NCBI GenBank assembly: GCA_025449115.1
Contig: JAHLKC010000049.1
Location: 62,001-126,000, forward strand
Length of the DNA stretch: 64,000 nt
Direction of reading: 5' to 3'
Source: Chytridium lagenaria
Taxonomy: Eukaryota; Chytridiomycota; Chytridiomycetes; Chytridiales; Chytridiaceae
Each line of letters opens with the position of its first letter. Position 1 is the first letter of the stretch. The position numbers and the translations under genes are program-made. The notes beneath the pieces are model-generated. The model searched no databases and had not been told where the DNA came from. It worked only from the letters and a program-made list of their open reading frames with translations. Positions 1-11,789 of this stretch are shown one piece after another.

Positions 1-1584
1 CAAGACCTCGCGAATATTGATGGAAATGCCAGCCGAGGGGAGGAAAGAATCGTCAAAGTCGTCGCCAACCCTGGTATCTGGGATGCCGAGAGCAGAGTGC
101 AGAATGCCGCCCAACGGAAATCGCTAGCATCAGTGTGTATGCAAGCGTGAGCCGGTTGAAGCCCGAAAGACGAGAATTCCCGAGGGTCTGGAAGGCCGAC
201 TCGGAGCCACTCGGAGAGCTCCAGATTCAAGTCCGACGAGGAGGGGATAAAGTGATGATGTGAACGTCGGGCGAAAGCAATCGCCAAGTACATAGCCCGA
301 GTAAAAGATAGACCACCGGGGAGTATCAGGGAAAAATGAGCACACTTGCCCGCTATGCGTTCCAGTAACGGCAGAGGGATACGGCTAACGGAAAGGGCGG
401 AGTTGAGCAAGCCCACGAAAGAGGTACGTTTGTCCTCCGGGATAATGAAGCGACGAGTGACAAAGTCGATAATGAAACCGAGGTATCGTGGAGAACCAAC
501 TGGAACTGGGTGGGATTTTGATAAGGAGATAAAGAAGCCTGACAAGACCAGGAGAATGCAAAAAATAAAAACACTTTCATGGGTGCGGGTGGAGTGGGAG
601 AAACCCATGCGACGAGATCGAGGGCCAATGATGAAGTCGTCAATGTAAACCTGGCACGGGATAGACCAAGAACGAGCGTATATAACAATTGCATTGACTA
701 GGGTCTGGCAAACGAAGGGAGAGGGGGACCAACCGAAGACCAACACGGTGGCCACAAGGAAATACTCAATGCCATCTGATAAAACTGCGCGGTGCCAAAG
801 TATTTGCGCGAGGAAGGATGGAGCGGGATATTCATAAAAGCAGACTTCAAGTCGATAACCGAAGCACACGAAGTTTCCCAGGAAGTGAGAGATGTGATGC
901 CCTCTGACGTGAAGTGTGGGGGAGACATCCAGAGGTTGAGAAATGTACAATCATCGAACTTTCGCGGTTTTGATGGCTCCAGACCCGTAGGGGAGACTAT
1001 GTACGGCGTCTGGGTAGACGAATCCGTTGGGCCTACAATGATGCGAGTACCGTTTGCAATCTCATCCATGGTGGCTTTTGTGATGAAGGCGGCCTCAGAG
1101 GTTTGAATTTAGGGTTGACGAAAACCTTCTTCGGAGGAAGTGGAGAATCATATCGTTTATTGCGATGTGTTCCGTTGAAAGGGCGAAAGAAAGACACAAT
1201 ACGAACGCCATGCTCAACCCAAGAAAGTATAGTTGAAGCAGTGTCCGGTGGGGATGCTGCCGTAATACGCCGCCAAAAATCCAGACAGGAAGCGTTGACG
1301 CAACCGGCAACAAAAGAATCCGAGGATGGGAACGTTATATCGGAAAAGGGAGGGATCCGAGAGTCCTTGAGGGCGTCATCCAACAGAGACTCGAGGGCCG
1401 AAGAGGAAGGCGGGGGTCGAAGGACACCCTCAAAACTACACCATGCCTTGGGGGTGGGAAACATTAAGACAACTTTCTTATTGAGAACAAAAATATGCCC
1501 CGCATGTGTAAGCATTGAATGTATTTTGTACGACAATTGAGAGCCGGATATCGTCATAGTGGAATCCTTTCGGCGAATAAACAA
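1..1584 (-). pseudogene. Reverse transcriptase region of DIRS-like element, frameshifted
   Basis: The region reads as RT only if the frame is changed near 1105 and again near 785. The upstream part contains LDFWRRITAASPPDTAS and the start of the palm (TKATMDEIANGTRIIVGP). The middle part carries RKFDDCTFLNLWM and the first catalytic Asp in VIDLKSAFMNIPL. The third part holds the second catalytic block, VYIDDFIIG, at about 650-625, then SPRYLGFIIDF and LPLLERIAGKCAHFSLILPG, which are typical of the thumb/connection region in DIRS-type RTs. The frames show no in-frame start. Function is probably lost, although part of the damage could be assembly error. Confidence 0.75.
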
Positions 1585-1786
1585 TCCTTTCGGCGAACAA
1601 ACGAATGGAATAAGGTAGAAAAGGAGTACGTATCAAACAAAGCGGCCGAAAAAGGAACCGGCAGAGAGAGGGTAATAACCCGAGGTACAAAGCAACGAAA
1701 ATGGACGACCAAAGGGTGGAAAATAGGAGACACAAAGAGGACGTAGACGAACGAGAGGAGTAACGAATATTATCAAGACACCCTTC

Positions 1787-4070
1787 TCAACGACGTGGGG
1801 GTGAATAATGCCTATCGTCACGAGGGCGGTTGGAAGAGCCTTTATCACGGCCACGGTCGTCGGATCTGTCCGAACGTTCCCCACCTCGAAAGCGGGAATG
1901 TGAACCCTGTAGGTTGTCGCGGCGGTCAGAGCGGTCTCCTCGGTCATACTGCGACGAAAAACGACCTGAACGGCCCGTGTATCGAGAGGAGGAACCGAAA
2001 CCGTTATTATAAGAGTTCCGTCGGGAAGAAGAGCCTCTATGGCCGAGTGAATTGAAACCGTGAGCGGCGGAGAACCTCGGGCACGTGCGAAGGCCACAGT
2101 ATCGGCGGCCATACGGGAGGGGACAATCATCATATGTATGATCGTCCGAGGAAGAACAATGACGGCAAAGAGAACGTCTGTCCCCTGACGAGGAGGACGG
2201 AGGAGGAATACCGAGTGAACGCAGGTCCTTGGAGCGTGAAAGAGCCAAGTCGTCAGCAAGCTGTCGAGCCGAAACCACAGAAGGATCAATCTGGCCCACT
2301 TTGAGGACCGAGGCGAAGTAATGGCACAAGTTGAGTAGTGGTGCAGTGGGAGAGAGTGGTGGAGATAGTCTGGGCGAGCTGAGCGCAATTGGTGATGCGA
2401 CGAGGGGTGATCAGGTCGGCACCAGGAAGGCCGTGTGATGTAGACATGGATTGCATGTGAGAATGGAGGGCTGTAAGTTTGGAAGAAAGGGCCTTGGGCG
2501 ACGAGAAAGAGCTCCCGGAAGCCACCCCAATCGGGTTTAATAAAGCGGCACCGTGCTCGGCCAAAAGGTCACGGAGAACATGAGCGAACATTCCGGCGGG
2601 TGCCGTGGGAGGGAGACTCTGAGAGAGCGAAGTATTAGCCGGACCAGGCGGGATCACGCGAGAGAGACCAAAAATTCTGGAAGAGGTGGGAATCAAACCA
2701 CGAGCCCTCCCCACATATATCACGTAACGAGAGTGAACGGGAAACCAAGGTCATGAAACGAAGAGACCAAAAAAGGGACCACCCAAGTAGATGTAAAGAC
2801 GAGATGTCACGGAGGGACATATATCATATGAAAGTGAAAATCGCCGCCAAAAAACGCAGAGGCGGGTGTCAGGGTGTAGAATAAGAGCCCAAGATTACGT
2901 GTGGTAAAACGACCGTCGCGACGAGTACGAATGATAATCATAGCAGGAAGAAAGAGTGGGACTTGTACCGTAGAAAGGCGAAAGCGCTGACGCAAAACCA
3001 GGGACCAGGGAGGCCAAAAAACCAACAGAGGAATCATGTGAAGAAAAAAGAACAAGGCGAAAAGAAAGGTCTATGAACCCCAACCCAACGGGAAGGGAGA
3101 ACCTTACGCACATCCTCTGTTTGGGAGGGCCTCACTGAATGAAGAACGAAAGGAGAATACAAAACACACCTGGAGTATAGCACAGGACAAAGGGTCGTCA
3201 TAAAGGTGTTGGCCGATATCCAACAGGGGGCCACCTGGAGGAGCGGGAGTAGAGGAAGGGACTGTAGGGGGTGGAGGAGCGGACGACGTTTGAGAGGAAA
3301 CGGGGTTGCCGAGGGGAACTGAGGAACTCTGAAAAGCCGCCAGGATGGAACGGAGAAGGGACTCGGTGGAAGGGATGGGGTGCCGAGGGGTTCATCGGAG
3401 GAATAACCGGAGGTGGAACGATAGGGGGGAGAGGCTGTGGAGGAAGAATGTCCCTAGAAAGAGCTGAAGAGGAAGGGAGAACTGGGGGTAAAGAAGACGA
3501 AGGTTGGGCGGTGGAATTGGTGAGCAACCTGTGAAGAAGTGGAGCTGGACGGAGCCAAAGACTGGGAAGAAGAGGGAGGTGGAAGGCTTGGAGGTTGAGA
3601 TGAAGGCTGGAGAGCCTGGGACGTCGAAGGAGGAGCCGTCGAGGACGAGGAAGAGGGAATAGGACGGTTAAGGTCAAAGGAAATTGAAGGAAGAGAGACG
3701 AGGAGGAAGAGGGAGCTCGCCGTCTTCGTGAGGAGGAACGGGTATGGGAAAGGGTGTAGAAGGGAAGACGACGACGACAACGGGGGGATTGAAAGAGAAT
3801 CCGAGGGAAAATCCAAGCTCCCTCAGGAGATAAAGGAGGACGAGGGAGAGACTGAAGGGCCGAGAGGAGACGAGGGACCAAAGTGAGCTTATTTTCCCGA
3901 TCGAACTGTGGCCCAGCGCAACTAAGGCTTGTTTCAACGCTGCGCTGGACATGGTGTCGAGAGAAAACCAGGTCAATTGAGACCGTGGAGGATGAAAAGG
4001 GAGGGTGCAAAGGGGCACCCGAGGAGGGAGGGGTAGAAGTGCGGGGTAAAGGAGAGAGAGGACGGGACAT
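1787..4070 (-). pseudogene. Gag-like ORF of the DIRS-like element
   Basis: Ser/Pro-rich sequence spread over three frames. Near 3960-3840 the residues ALKQALVALGHSSIGK, then a one-base shift, then NKLTLVPRLLSAL, resemble a SAP-type nucleic-acid-binding helix-turn-helix; this is inferred. Near 2170-2120 a knuckle-like CRHCSSSDDHTYDDC (C-x2-C-x5-H-x4-C) departs by one residue from the canonical retroviral-type zinc knuckle. It is followed by an Arg/Gly/Ser/Asp-rich tail to 1787. Position upstream of RT on the same strand supports a gag role. Low-complexity composition limits certainty about exact ends. Confidence 0.5.
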
Positions 4071-4250
4071 GGTGAAGAGAGGGAGGAAGAATGGGGAGGG
4101 GTGAGGTGTTCAGACGAGCCGTGGGAGAGACGACAAGCGCTGCTGTGCGCTTTGTCGAAAAGATGAAGAAATGTGATACTATCCAATAAACTGCATCTCC
4201 ACAATAAAAACCTCTCCAAAAAATTCTCGGAGAATTTTGTGTAGTGCGGT

Positions 4251-4736
4251 TTTTATTTTGTGTCACGGCAGTTTATTTCTATAATTATTTTAATGTTGCA
4301 GGTTACCACGTAAATATTGAGACTGTTATTGTAGATTGATGGATAGCGCAGGGATCTTTTCTTTTTTCCATTTTATATATAATACATATATAGCATAAAA
4401 GTATGTGCATATGTGATCCATATATGGAAATAAAGAAAGGGAAAATTGTGGATTGAAAAGAATTGTGGATTGAAATAATTGTATTTTTTAACTTTATGTT
4501 TTTATTAATAATAATATATAATAAAATCACTTCAGATAAATAAATAAATAAATATTCATTATCGATGTGGGTGTTTTACTTTGTGATAAATAAACTTGTG
4601 AGGATTCAAAATGGTATTTAATACAATTCCATCCATTATTCCACTACTTTACGTGTAATAACCTTTATCATTTTTATTTGTTTGTTTGTTTGTTTCTTTC
4701 AAAACACTAGAAAAACTCTTTTAACAGCAAGCTGCT
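4251..4736. other. AT-rich stretch at the outer edge of the left arm; no gene seen
   Basis: Contains AATAAATAAATA runs and repeated AATCCACAATT elements. The same elements recur in inverted orientation at 61.9-62.3 kb and near 20.0-20.6 kb, so this is duplicated downstream flank of the membrane-protein genes. Confidence 0.6.
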
Positions 4737-7700
4737 CTAAAAGATTTCAAGGTCCCAGGAAATAGTCGAATTCGTCGTCTTTCCACATTCACTACAAAAA
4801 GAAAAGAAAGAAGAAAAAATCAGCCAAAAGAAAGATAAAAACAACGAAATTACAACATCAACACTCACTTAAAGATCAACTCAGCATCCAAGCAATACTG
4901 TTTAAAAAAGAAAAACCGAATCGTCTTTGTCCCAGGTTCATAATAAATGTCCGACTCTGTCTTAGACATGGCCGACAACGGCCCTTCACCAAACCTCCCC
5001 GCCTACAAATAAAAAGTCAGCTTAAAGCACCAACAAAAAAACCAACTCACAAGACTCGATAAATACAGTGCATTTTGCAACGCCAGGGTATTGGCGGTGG
5101 TAGATCTATGCCGACGAAACTTTTGTCCGTCTTGGTCGTTACATGTGTTTAATTGAAAGGCATCGTAGGTGACCTGCTCAAGACATTGTCCGTTCCCTGA
5201 TTTCACGCGGATAAATCGGTCTCGTGCAGGGACTATAGGGGATGGTGAATATGGTATAAAAAAAAAAAAAATGAAAAAAAATAAAATAGTGGAATGTCAC
5301 CTTTGTCGGCGGGTAAGTAATCGTATTTCCAGTTTAATTGAGAAGGAGCCTCATTGCAGGGTCTAATCATATTTATCAGATGTGTGAACAAATGAAAAGG
5401 AGAATTACTTAAAAAACAGATCGTCGGAAGACAAGCAGATGTATTGAGGTGGCATGGTCTCATAGCGGAAAACCATTGTTGAATTCAAGATCTGGATATA
5501 ATCAAAAACACTGCACGAACGTGAAATCGCAAGCTTTCGAAGTCTTTCGGCGCCATTCTTGATTCATTGTATGTTGTAATATTTTGCATAGAAAAATGTT
5601 AGTTTGCAACTCGTGGGTAGTTGGAGGTTATAAAAATAAAAGGCATTTTGCACTCGTGGGTAGGAAGAAGTTCTAAAAATAAAATGCATTTCGCACTCGC
5701 ATGTAGTAGATAGTTATAAAAATAAAAGGCACAGGCTTACCCTTGCTTCCAAACAATCAAATGTCGCCGAATTCTGCGGTTGGTCACGTTCGCGTCGAAA
5801 GATCTGCGTATCCTTATCATCGCAGGTCTGCAACGTCATGTCACTTCCAGAGCGATCCAAGCAACGTCCATCACCCGCCATGATGCGGAAACACGTTCGG
5901 CTCTACCCAGTGGTGCGGCGGTGGCGGTGGCGGTGGCGGTGGTGTGGTGGTGGTGGTGGTGGTCGTTGAGACTGGGATGCTGAATCGAGGAGGTCCGGGT
6001 GGTTGGGGTGGATGGGATGAAAAACTCGATTTCCCATTTAGTGGAGTCGTTGCAGGTGCTTTGAGTTGGTCAGTGGTGACGAGGTGGGAATGGGTATTTA
6101 ATGGGTCATGTGCAACGTGAAAGCAGATAAAGCCCTCTTACCCAGTATCCAGATTATACGTCAGGCATTTTTTGTCAATTTCAATCATGCCCTCCGAAGA
6201 TATGATCACTGTACTAAAGATGAACGGCACTGGCAGGCATGATAGTTTGACTTCCAAAATCGTCAGGATTGGTTTTCTTTTAAAACAAAGTCAGCACAAA
6301 GCCGTGAAGGCAGCTGAAGAGGTGGACAAAAAATAGTACCTCCATACAAGCCATCGTCTTCATGTTTTGATAACCCCCTATTTCACGTCTGAATATTTGT
6401 TCATCTACTTCGGCACAGGCCTGCATCGCGTAACCTGTACTCGATATTTGTTGCAAGCAATTCCCATTGCCCGCCTTTAATCGAAAAAGACGTTCTTTGG
6501 CAGGTACTTTTTTCGTTTTGGAAGAAAGGAAATAGGAAAGGTATAAAGTTAGAAAGGGAAAGAACAATTCAAATTATATGATGTGGGATCCCCACCCACG
6601 CTCAAACGTACTTGTAGTAGGTGGTAAATACTGGTATTTCCAACCAGTCTGAGTGTCCTTTACGTTGCACCTCCTTTACAAATATATTAGAACACAAGAA
6701 CAAGCTCCAGAAAAAACAAACATGGACTTACTCGAATAAGACAGTCTCTTCTGTTAAGCATAACGGATCCTCAAAGCGAAAGCCAATTGTGGCATTTGGA
6801 GACAAGTATGCAAGGTTGCCGAAATCGCAACGTTGAGTAGTCACATTTTTTAAGGCGTTGAAACCAGACTATTTTCGAGTTAGCAAAACAATATTCATGG
6901 GTGATGGAGACAGACGAGTAGAAAGTAAGTAAGCTCAAAAAGGCAAATAACTCACGCTAGCGGTCAAGCAATCCAATTCATCAAGATTTTGAGCGCCGTT
7001 GAACCTTACAGATCTGGTGCTGATGATGTAAGTAAAGTATGCCTAAACATCTGTCCGCACGCCTCGCAGTCCATCAACACAACCCTCGAACCATTCTTCT
7101 GCAAACAATAGCCATCAGGAGAAACGATCTGGAAGATCCCATCCACGGCATAGTCCCCGTTTGGTGCGGATGAGTTGAAGAAGGGGCGTGGGGAAGTAGT
7201 TGGGGAGGGTTTGGGACTTGATGTCGATGGACGGCGAGAGAAAAAGACCGAAAGGAAGATGATGATGGCTATGACTGGGATACAGAGGAGCCAGGCGTAT
7301 CGGAATCGGCTTCGATTTTTCTTTGTGTAAGTGCTATGAGGTTCTGGGGATGCTGGGATGCGAGGCTCGAATTTTGGGGGAGGTGGAGGAGGGGTAGCTG
7401 GTTGTTGTTTGTACTGCCAAACAGGGTCTATTTGCTTCGTCGTTGTTGTAGTTTGTAGGTTGCTGGGTTTCTGGGAAAGGTGGAGGTGTTACTTCGTTTG
7501 TTCTCAACCTATAAAAAAAATATGGGAGGGATGCCCCTCGCAACTGGTTGTTATCGCTGAAACTGACTCACCGGCACGGTTTCAGATAGTCTAACTTGTT
7601 GAGGTGTTTCTTCCACATTAAAGCTTGGAGTTGTTGTCAAGTATTGAGGTACGGTAGATCCATGTGCAGCGACGATTGTCGGCCGTGAAGGGTTATTCAG

Positions 7701-8141
7701 TGCATTGAGGTTCTAAGTAGGAGAAGGACGTTAACAAGCAGTACAGATGGATGAGAAAACACTTGCTGTTTTTGGGCTGTATGGGGTCTCGGAGATGTCA
7801 AAGCGAGGCGTCTCTGTTACAGTATTGTTTTGGGGTCTTATTGAGGTTCGTGGAGGAGGAACGAGATTACGACTTGTAGGTGCCTAAAATGATTTGATGT
7901 TAGAAGTGATGGAAGGATCCCGATTCAAACATGAGCTTGTTTCTTTTGACTGGTGCCCTTTTGCACCCTGATGAGGTAGCTGCATCCATTACCCATCAGA
8001 TTTATAATTGGATATTAACTAAGATGCTCTTCTTCAACACACTCGCACAGATGCACACATGCATGCATTAAGAACCAACAAACTCACCACTCTCTGTTGT
8101 TGAGGTGTCTCGGCAACCTCAAACGTCGGTGTGTCGAGCAT
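4737..8141 (-). CDS. Type II membrane protein with tandem lectin-like Cys modules (copy L2)
   Basis: Multi-exon gene, start ATG at 8141 (MLDTPTFEVAETPQQQRV, then a GTGAG donor), stop at 4737. The N-terminal tail repeats TPxFxVxETPxQ-like motifs (also RFDISETPYSPKTAS and PSFNVEETPQQ). A basic stretch and a hydrophobic segment (LLCIPVIAIIIFLSVFF, about 7270-7220) follow, then a Ser/Pro/Thr linker. The ectodomain has about four modules. Each carries FRhKxGxGxCLxQ, about 12 residues, LxxCxxxxxQxFRR, then a separate exon ending in a W-centred motif (NWKYDYLPAD near 5330). The last exon encodes an ECGxTTNSTISWD-type end. Function is not known; the spacing suggests beta-trefoil-like sugar binding. 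Frame breaks near 7410 and 7010 may be assembly errors. It is the inverted homologue of 58341-61865 and shares a promoter region with the gene at 8411. Confidence 0.65.
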
Positions 8142-8410
8142 GTTTTGCGCCTTTGAAGTTGGTTAAACTTGCTGGTGGTATTTTTCCTGACCCTTTTGCT
8201 ATCTCTTTTTTTTTATACCTTATCCTCTTCCTTCCTCTCTTCCTCCTTCCTTCCTTCCTCTCCTCCTTCCTTCCTCCCTCAAGCACCCCAGTCCTGTATT
8301 TCATCTTCCTTAAAAACACCAAGTAATGTACTACCGTAATCTTTTTGTGCTACAAACCACAAATTACGAATAAAATTTATATAAAAATAATAAAAAACCT
8401 TTTAATACTG
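8142..8410. promoter_or_regulatory. Shared divergent promoter region with TTCC microsatellite (left arm)
   Basis: The 270 bp between the divergent membrane-protein genes holds a (TTCC/TCC)n pyrimidine tract at about 8220-8282. The same arrangement is kept at 58067-58340 in the other arm. A promoter role is inferred from position only. Confidence 0.4.
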
Positions 8411-11110
8411 ATGCGCCGTCGAATGCCCCGTTCATTTCAAACGGAACTCAACCCAATCCAAGTCAGAGGACAAGAAAGATGAGTCAAAGGACCGCAATTA
8501 CCTCATACTGGCCATCGTCATCATTGCGGCGGGCGTCATCACCGGTGTATCCGTCTTCATAGCCAACAACTCAAAGGAAACCACCAGCAACAACAAAACC
8601 TCTTCAACCTCACCATCTCCCTCTAAAAGCCCTCCCCAAAGCCTACCGCAACAGCAGGCGTCGTCTACGAAGCCAACGGAAACTACGCAGCAGATCTCAT
8701 CTTCCGTATCCGTTCAACCTGTCGGCAAATGTTTGCAGATGAGAAACAAAACTATGGCGCTTGAGGACTGTGTGGATGACGATGAACAAAGATACAGGCA
8801 CCTCAAGTACCGGGAAAACGAATCCATCATGAGAGCGCAGAAACATGAAATACTGGAATTGTTTTGAAGAGGGGTATGGTCGTCGTTCTTTTGTTGACCT
8901 CGCCACGAATGCTTAGCTTACCACCAATACCAACAAAATAATACAGGACTACTTCACCACGGACCGCACTAGGTTAGCGGTTGATGATTGTAATGGAGAA
9001 AGCATATATTATCTGTCGCCAGACTCTAAATTGAAGGCGACTTCGTTCAGGACATGCATATCTTCAGAGGATATAAGTATTATGTAAAAATTGGTTTACT
9101 GCTTGCAGCTAATAGGTTTCCTTGTTGATAGAGAATGCGAAAACAGCACCGCGTTTGGATGGATTTATGAATATCTGCCGTCAACCACCGGTGGGTTAAT
9201 TCACGAAACCCCGTTTTGGCATGCATACTGATATATGTTTTTCATTCTCACAGTATCGTCCAAGGAGAGGTTATTTCGCCTTAAGGCTGGAAATGGCCAA
9301 TGTCTGCATCAAGTCCAACGCAACCGCTTTCAAATGAGAACCTGTACATATGAAGGCGAACAGATTTTCCGGCGTGCACTTATAGATGACCCCACAAAGG
9401 GATTTCAAAATATCAAGTTTTTCCAATGCCTATCAGTAAGTTAAACTACTTGGTTTTGTGATTTAACTGGGTTCTTTTTCGTTCCCTTCGTCCGTTTTTT
9501 ATATTAGAGCGCTGCCCCCGATGACATTGGAAGAATAGGTCTTGGTGGAGGCTCTTGCAACCGGTTCGCAACTGATTAGAATACATCAAAGACTTACTGT
9601 GTTTAACAGATTGGAGACCACGTTCCTCTCTGGCGGAAAGCTTGTAAATTCTCGGTTGAATGAAAGATTGTGTTTATCTTGGGATTTGTTGTACAAGTGA
9701 GTCATACTCTTCTTTATTCCCCTACCTCCGGTTTTACTAAACTCCTTTCGTATTTAAAGACCCTGCGACAACTCATCTGACCAGGAAGGCTGGGAACTCG
9801 AAACTTTCATCCCCCACCCCGTTAACACCAGGCACAGGGATTTGGAGCTCCGTTATCAGTGTGACCACAACATCAACACCCACAGCAACCGCCACACGCT
9901 AGGCAATTTTGACCGTACCTTCGACTTCAATCATCCGATGGTCGATGTCTGGAGCAACGGGTAGCGGCAAACCCTGAACTCAAACCTGCGGCAAACCAAG
10001 AGTCCCAACAGTTTCGACGAGCGCGAGGGTTTGGGCAGTCTAATAGCGATCAAGATATTTATAAAGCATGGGCAATGCAGAGTGTTGAAAGCTATCATTG
10101 CTACGTAAAAGGTGCGCCGATAGTTTTTTTTTCGCAACCCCTATGATTTGATCATTATAGTAATCATGTTGACAGGGCTCCGTGGACCCAAACGAACTTC
10201 GAACGCTTAGTCAACGGATACTTGTTCATCGGGACTGCGCGATTGAGTCAAGATCGTATACTTGCAGTAAGAAAATAACGCATGCTTATCATCAAATTGA
10301 CCTCTCATTCCGGTAATTATTGTTCAGTTTCATTTTTCTTTTTTTTTTCCCGTCCTTTTCTCCGCATTGTTTTCAACGTCACTCTCTTTTTATTATACAT
10401 ACATTACTCTGCATTGTTTTCAAAATCACTTTACTTTTATTATCCATCCATTTATCCGCATCGTTTTCAACATCATTTGCATCCATTTGTCCATATGGGT
10501 TTTCTCCTCTGCCAACGCTTCTCATCCATCCTAGACCGTGCAACACAACAAATCCCAGACTTGACCTTGGAGAACAGATCTCATCCGGCCCGAAAACGGT
10601 GAGCGTCTCCATCCATCAAACCTTCTAACAAAAAACCAATGTAGCATCCACAAAATCCCGCTATTTCCGGTTAAAATCCGGCACAAACCAATGTCTCCAA
10701 CAACAATCCGTCACCCAATACCAACTCCAACCTTGCTCTGACGTTGACATTCAAAAATTCCGTCTCGATGTCACAAGGTCGTTTCATCCTCACCTCCAAA
10801 ACGCCGTCTCTTGGCCTCTTTAGCTATGGTAAAGTCTATCCTCCTTTTTGTGCCCCCATCCCGTCATTTAGGTAAGCGATGATTTTGGTCGAATGGGTGT
10901 GTACCGCAAGCGAGGCCTTATAGACCTGTGTACCTTGAAGGGGAGTTGTTGAAGGTTAGCAGATTCCGATCAAAGAATTGTTTGCTTATCGTCAACCTTA
11001 GTCTTTGAGTAAGGAGTTTTGTGTTTTGGGGGCTTCTTTTCTAACAACTTTTGCGTAGAAATTGTCCGCAGACTGTGAACGCAACGTTTTCGTGGGTTGG
11101 AACACTTTAA
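8411..11110 (+). CDS. Type II membrane protein with tandem lectin-like Cys modules (copy L1)
   Basis: Short polar N-terminal tail, then a membrane segment at about 8505-8570 (YLILAIVIIAAGVITGVSVF), then a Ser/Thr/Pro/Asn linker and about four modules. Module exons include RLFRLKAGNGQCLHQ...C...EQIFRR (9263-9440), GRCLEQ...QQFRRAR (about 9938-10025) and YFRLKSGTNQCLQQQS (about 10660-10710). W-motif exons include AFGWIYEYLPSTTG (about 9152-9190) and the last exon TVNATFSWVGTL, stop at 11110. The start is uncertain: ATG 8411 is not in frame with the membrane segment, so an upstream exon or an indel is implied. At least one 1-nt difference from the right-arm copy (near 8633) breaks this frame. 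It is homologous to 55374-58066 and divergent from the gene ending at 8141. Confidence 0.6.
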
Positions 11111-11789
11111 AGGCGACCGATATGCCCCATTTTTCTTTAGCCTTTTGTAAATTTTGATATGAAGAAACAATTCTTTAAAACACGTTAATAAATAAAGTAC
11201 TGTTTATATATTTTGCCAACCTGGGCTTTTGGGCGTTGTTATAATGAATAATAAGAATGGAAAGAAAATAAGTATACATTAAAGGAAAAAGAAGGGTTTG
11301 TCGACATCCCGTTACAAGGGTCGCAAATGGCCATTTCCATCCATAAAAAGTTTTATTCTCAAATATTATTAACGTTTTCGGTATTTATATTAGTTCATAT
11401 GTGTTTTCCTTTGTCAATAATCGAATAACGCGTGCAACGTTAGAATGCTATGTTTTAATATGTTGTGACGTACTTCGGGTTTGGCAGAAAGGAGAGAGAA
11501 TGTCTTGAACTTTTAACCTTGACCATGTCTCTCTGATCTACATCTTCAATACTTACACTTTCACACATAGCTTAACGGATCACCCACTCACCCGCCCAAA
11601 CATCACAGAAAAACTCGCATAAATGCATACGATACCGAAAAAAATATCATTTACTACTTATCATCACATAAAGCAATCAGTAAAGTCCAATACAGTCAGT
11701 GATCCTAATTATGACGGCCCAAAGATATTCGTTTCACAATTTTGTCATTATATAAAATGCAAACTAACATATAAAACAAAGCCTCCATC
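11111..11789. other. AT-rich intergenic DNA between L1 and the kinase cluster; no gene seen
   Basis: Convergent 3' region. It is conserved in inverted form at 54701-55373, so it belongs to the duplicated arm. No coding signal survives comparison of the two copies. Confidence 0.6.

Larger units (their letters stand above)
1..4250 (-). mobile_element. Decayed DIRS-like retroelement, truncated by the window edge
   Basis: Coding potential runs leftward: a Ser/Pro-rich gag-like region (about 4070-1787), then reverse transcriptase (about 1584-430), then sequence consistent with the RT thumb and RNase H start (about 430-1). The RT motifs LKSAFMNIPLHPSSRKYFG and YIDD, followed by GKCAHFSLILPG, resemble DIRS/Ngaro elements more than Ty1 or Ty3; this is an assignment from remembered family patterns. 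Several frameshifts break the ORFs. No long terminal repeat is visible inside the window. A 13-bp palindrome, ATTCTCGGAGAAT, near 4222-4234 lies close to the 5' edge. The element's 3' part, where a recombinase would sit, is outside the window. Confidence 0.75.

Noticed and set aside
3198..4219. Long Ser/Pro/Leu-rich frames resembling a secreted or mucin-like protein
   Set aside because: Three overlapping frames are all open because of composition. Position upstream of the reverse transcriptase fits a gag-like region better.
10970..11170. Small minus-strand frame TISTQKLLEKKPPKHKTPYS, also open in the right arm
   Set aside because: It is antisense to the last exons of the membrane-protein gene, whose splice sites and module motif explain the conservation.
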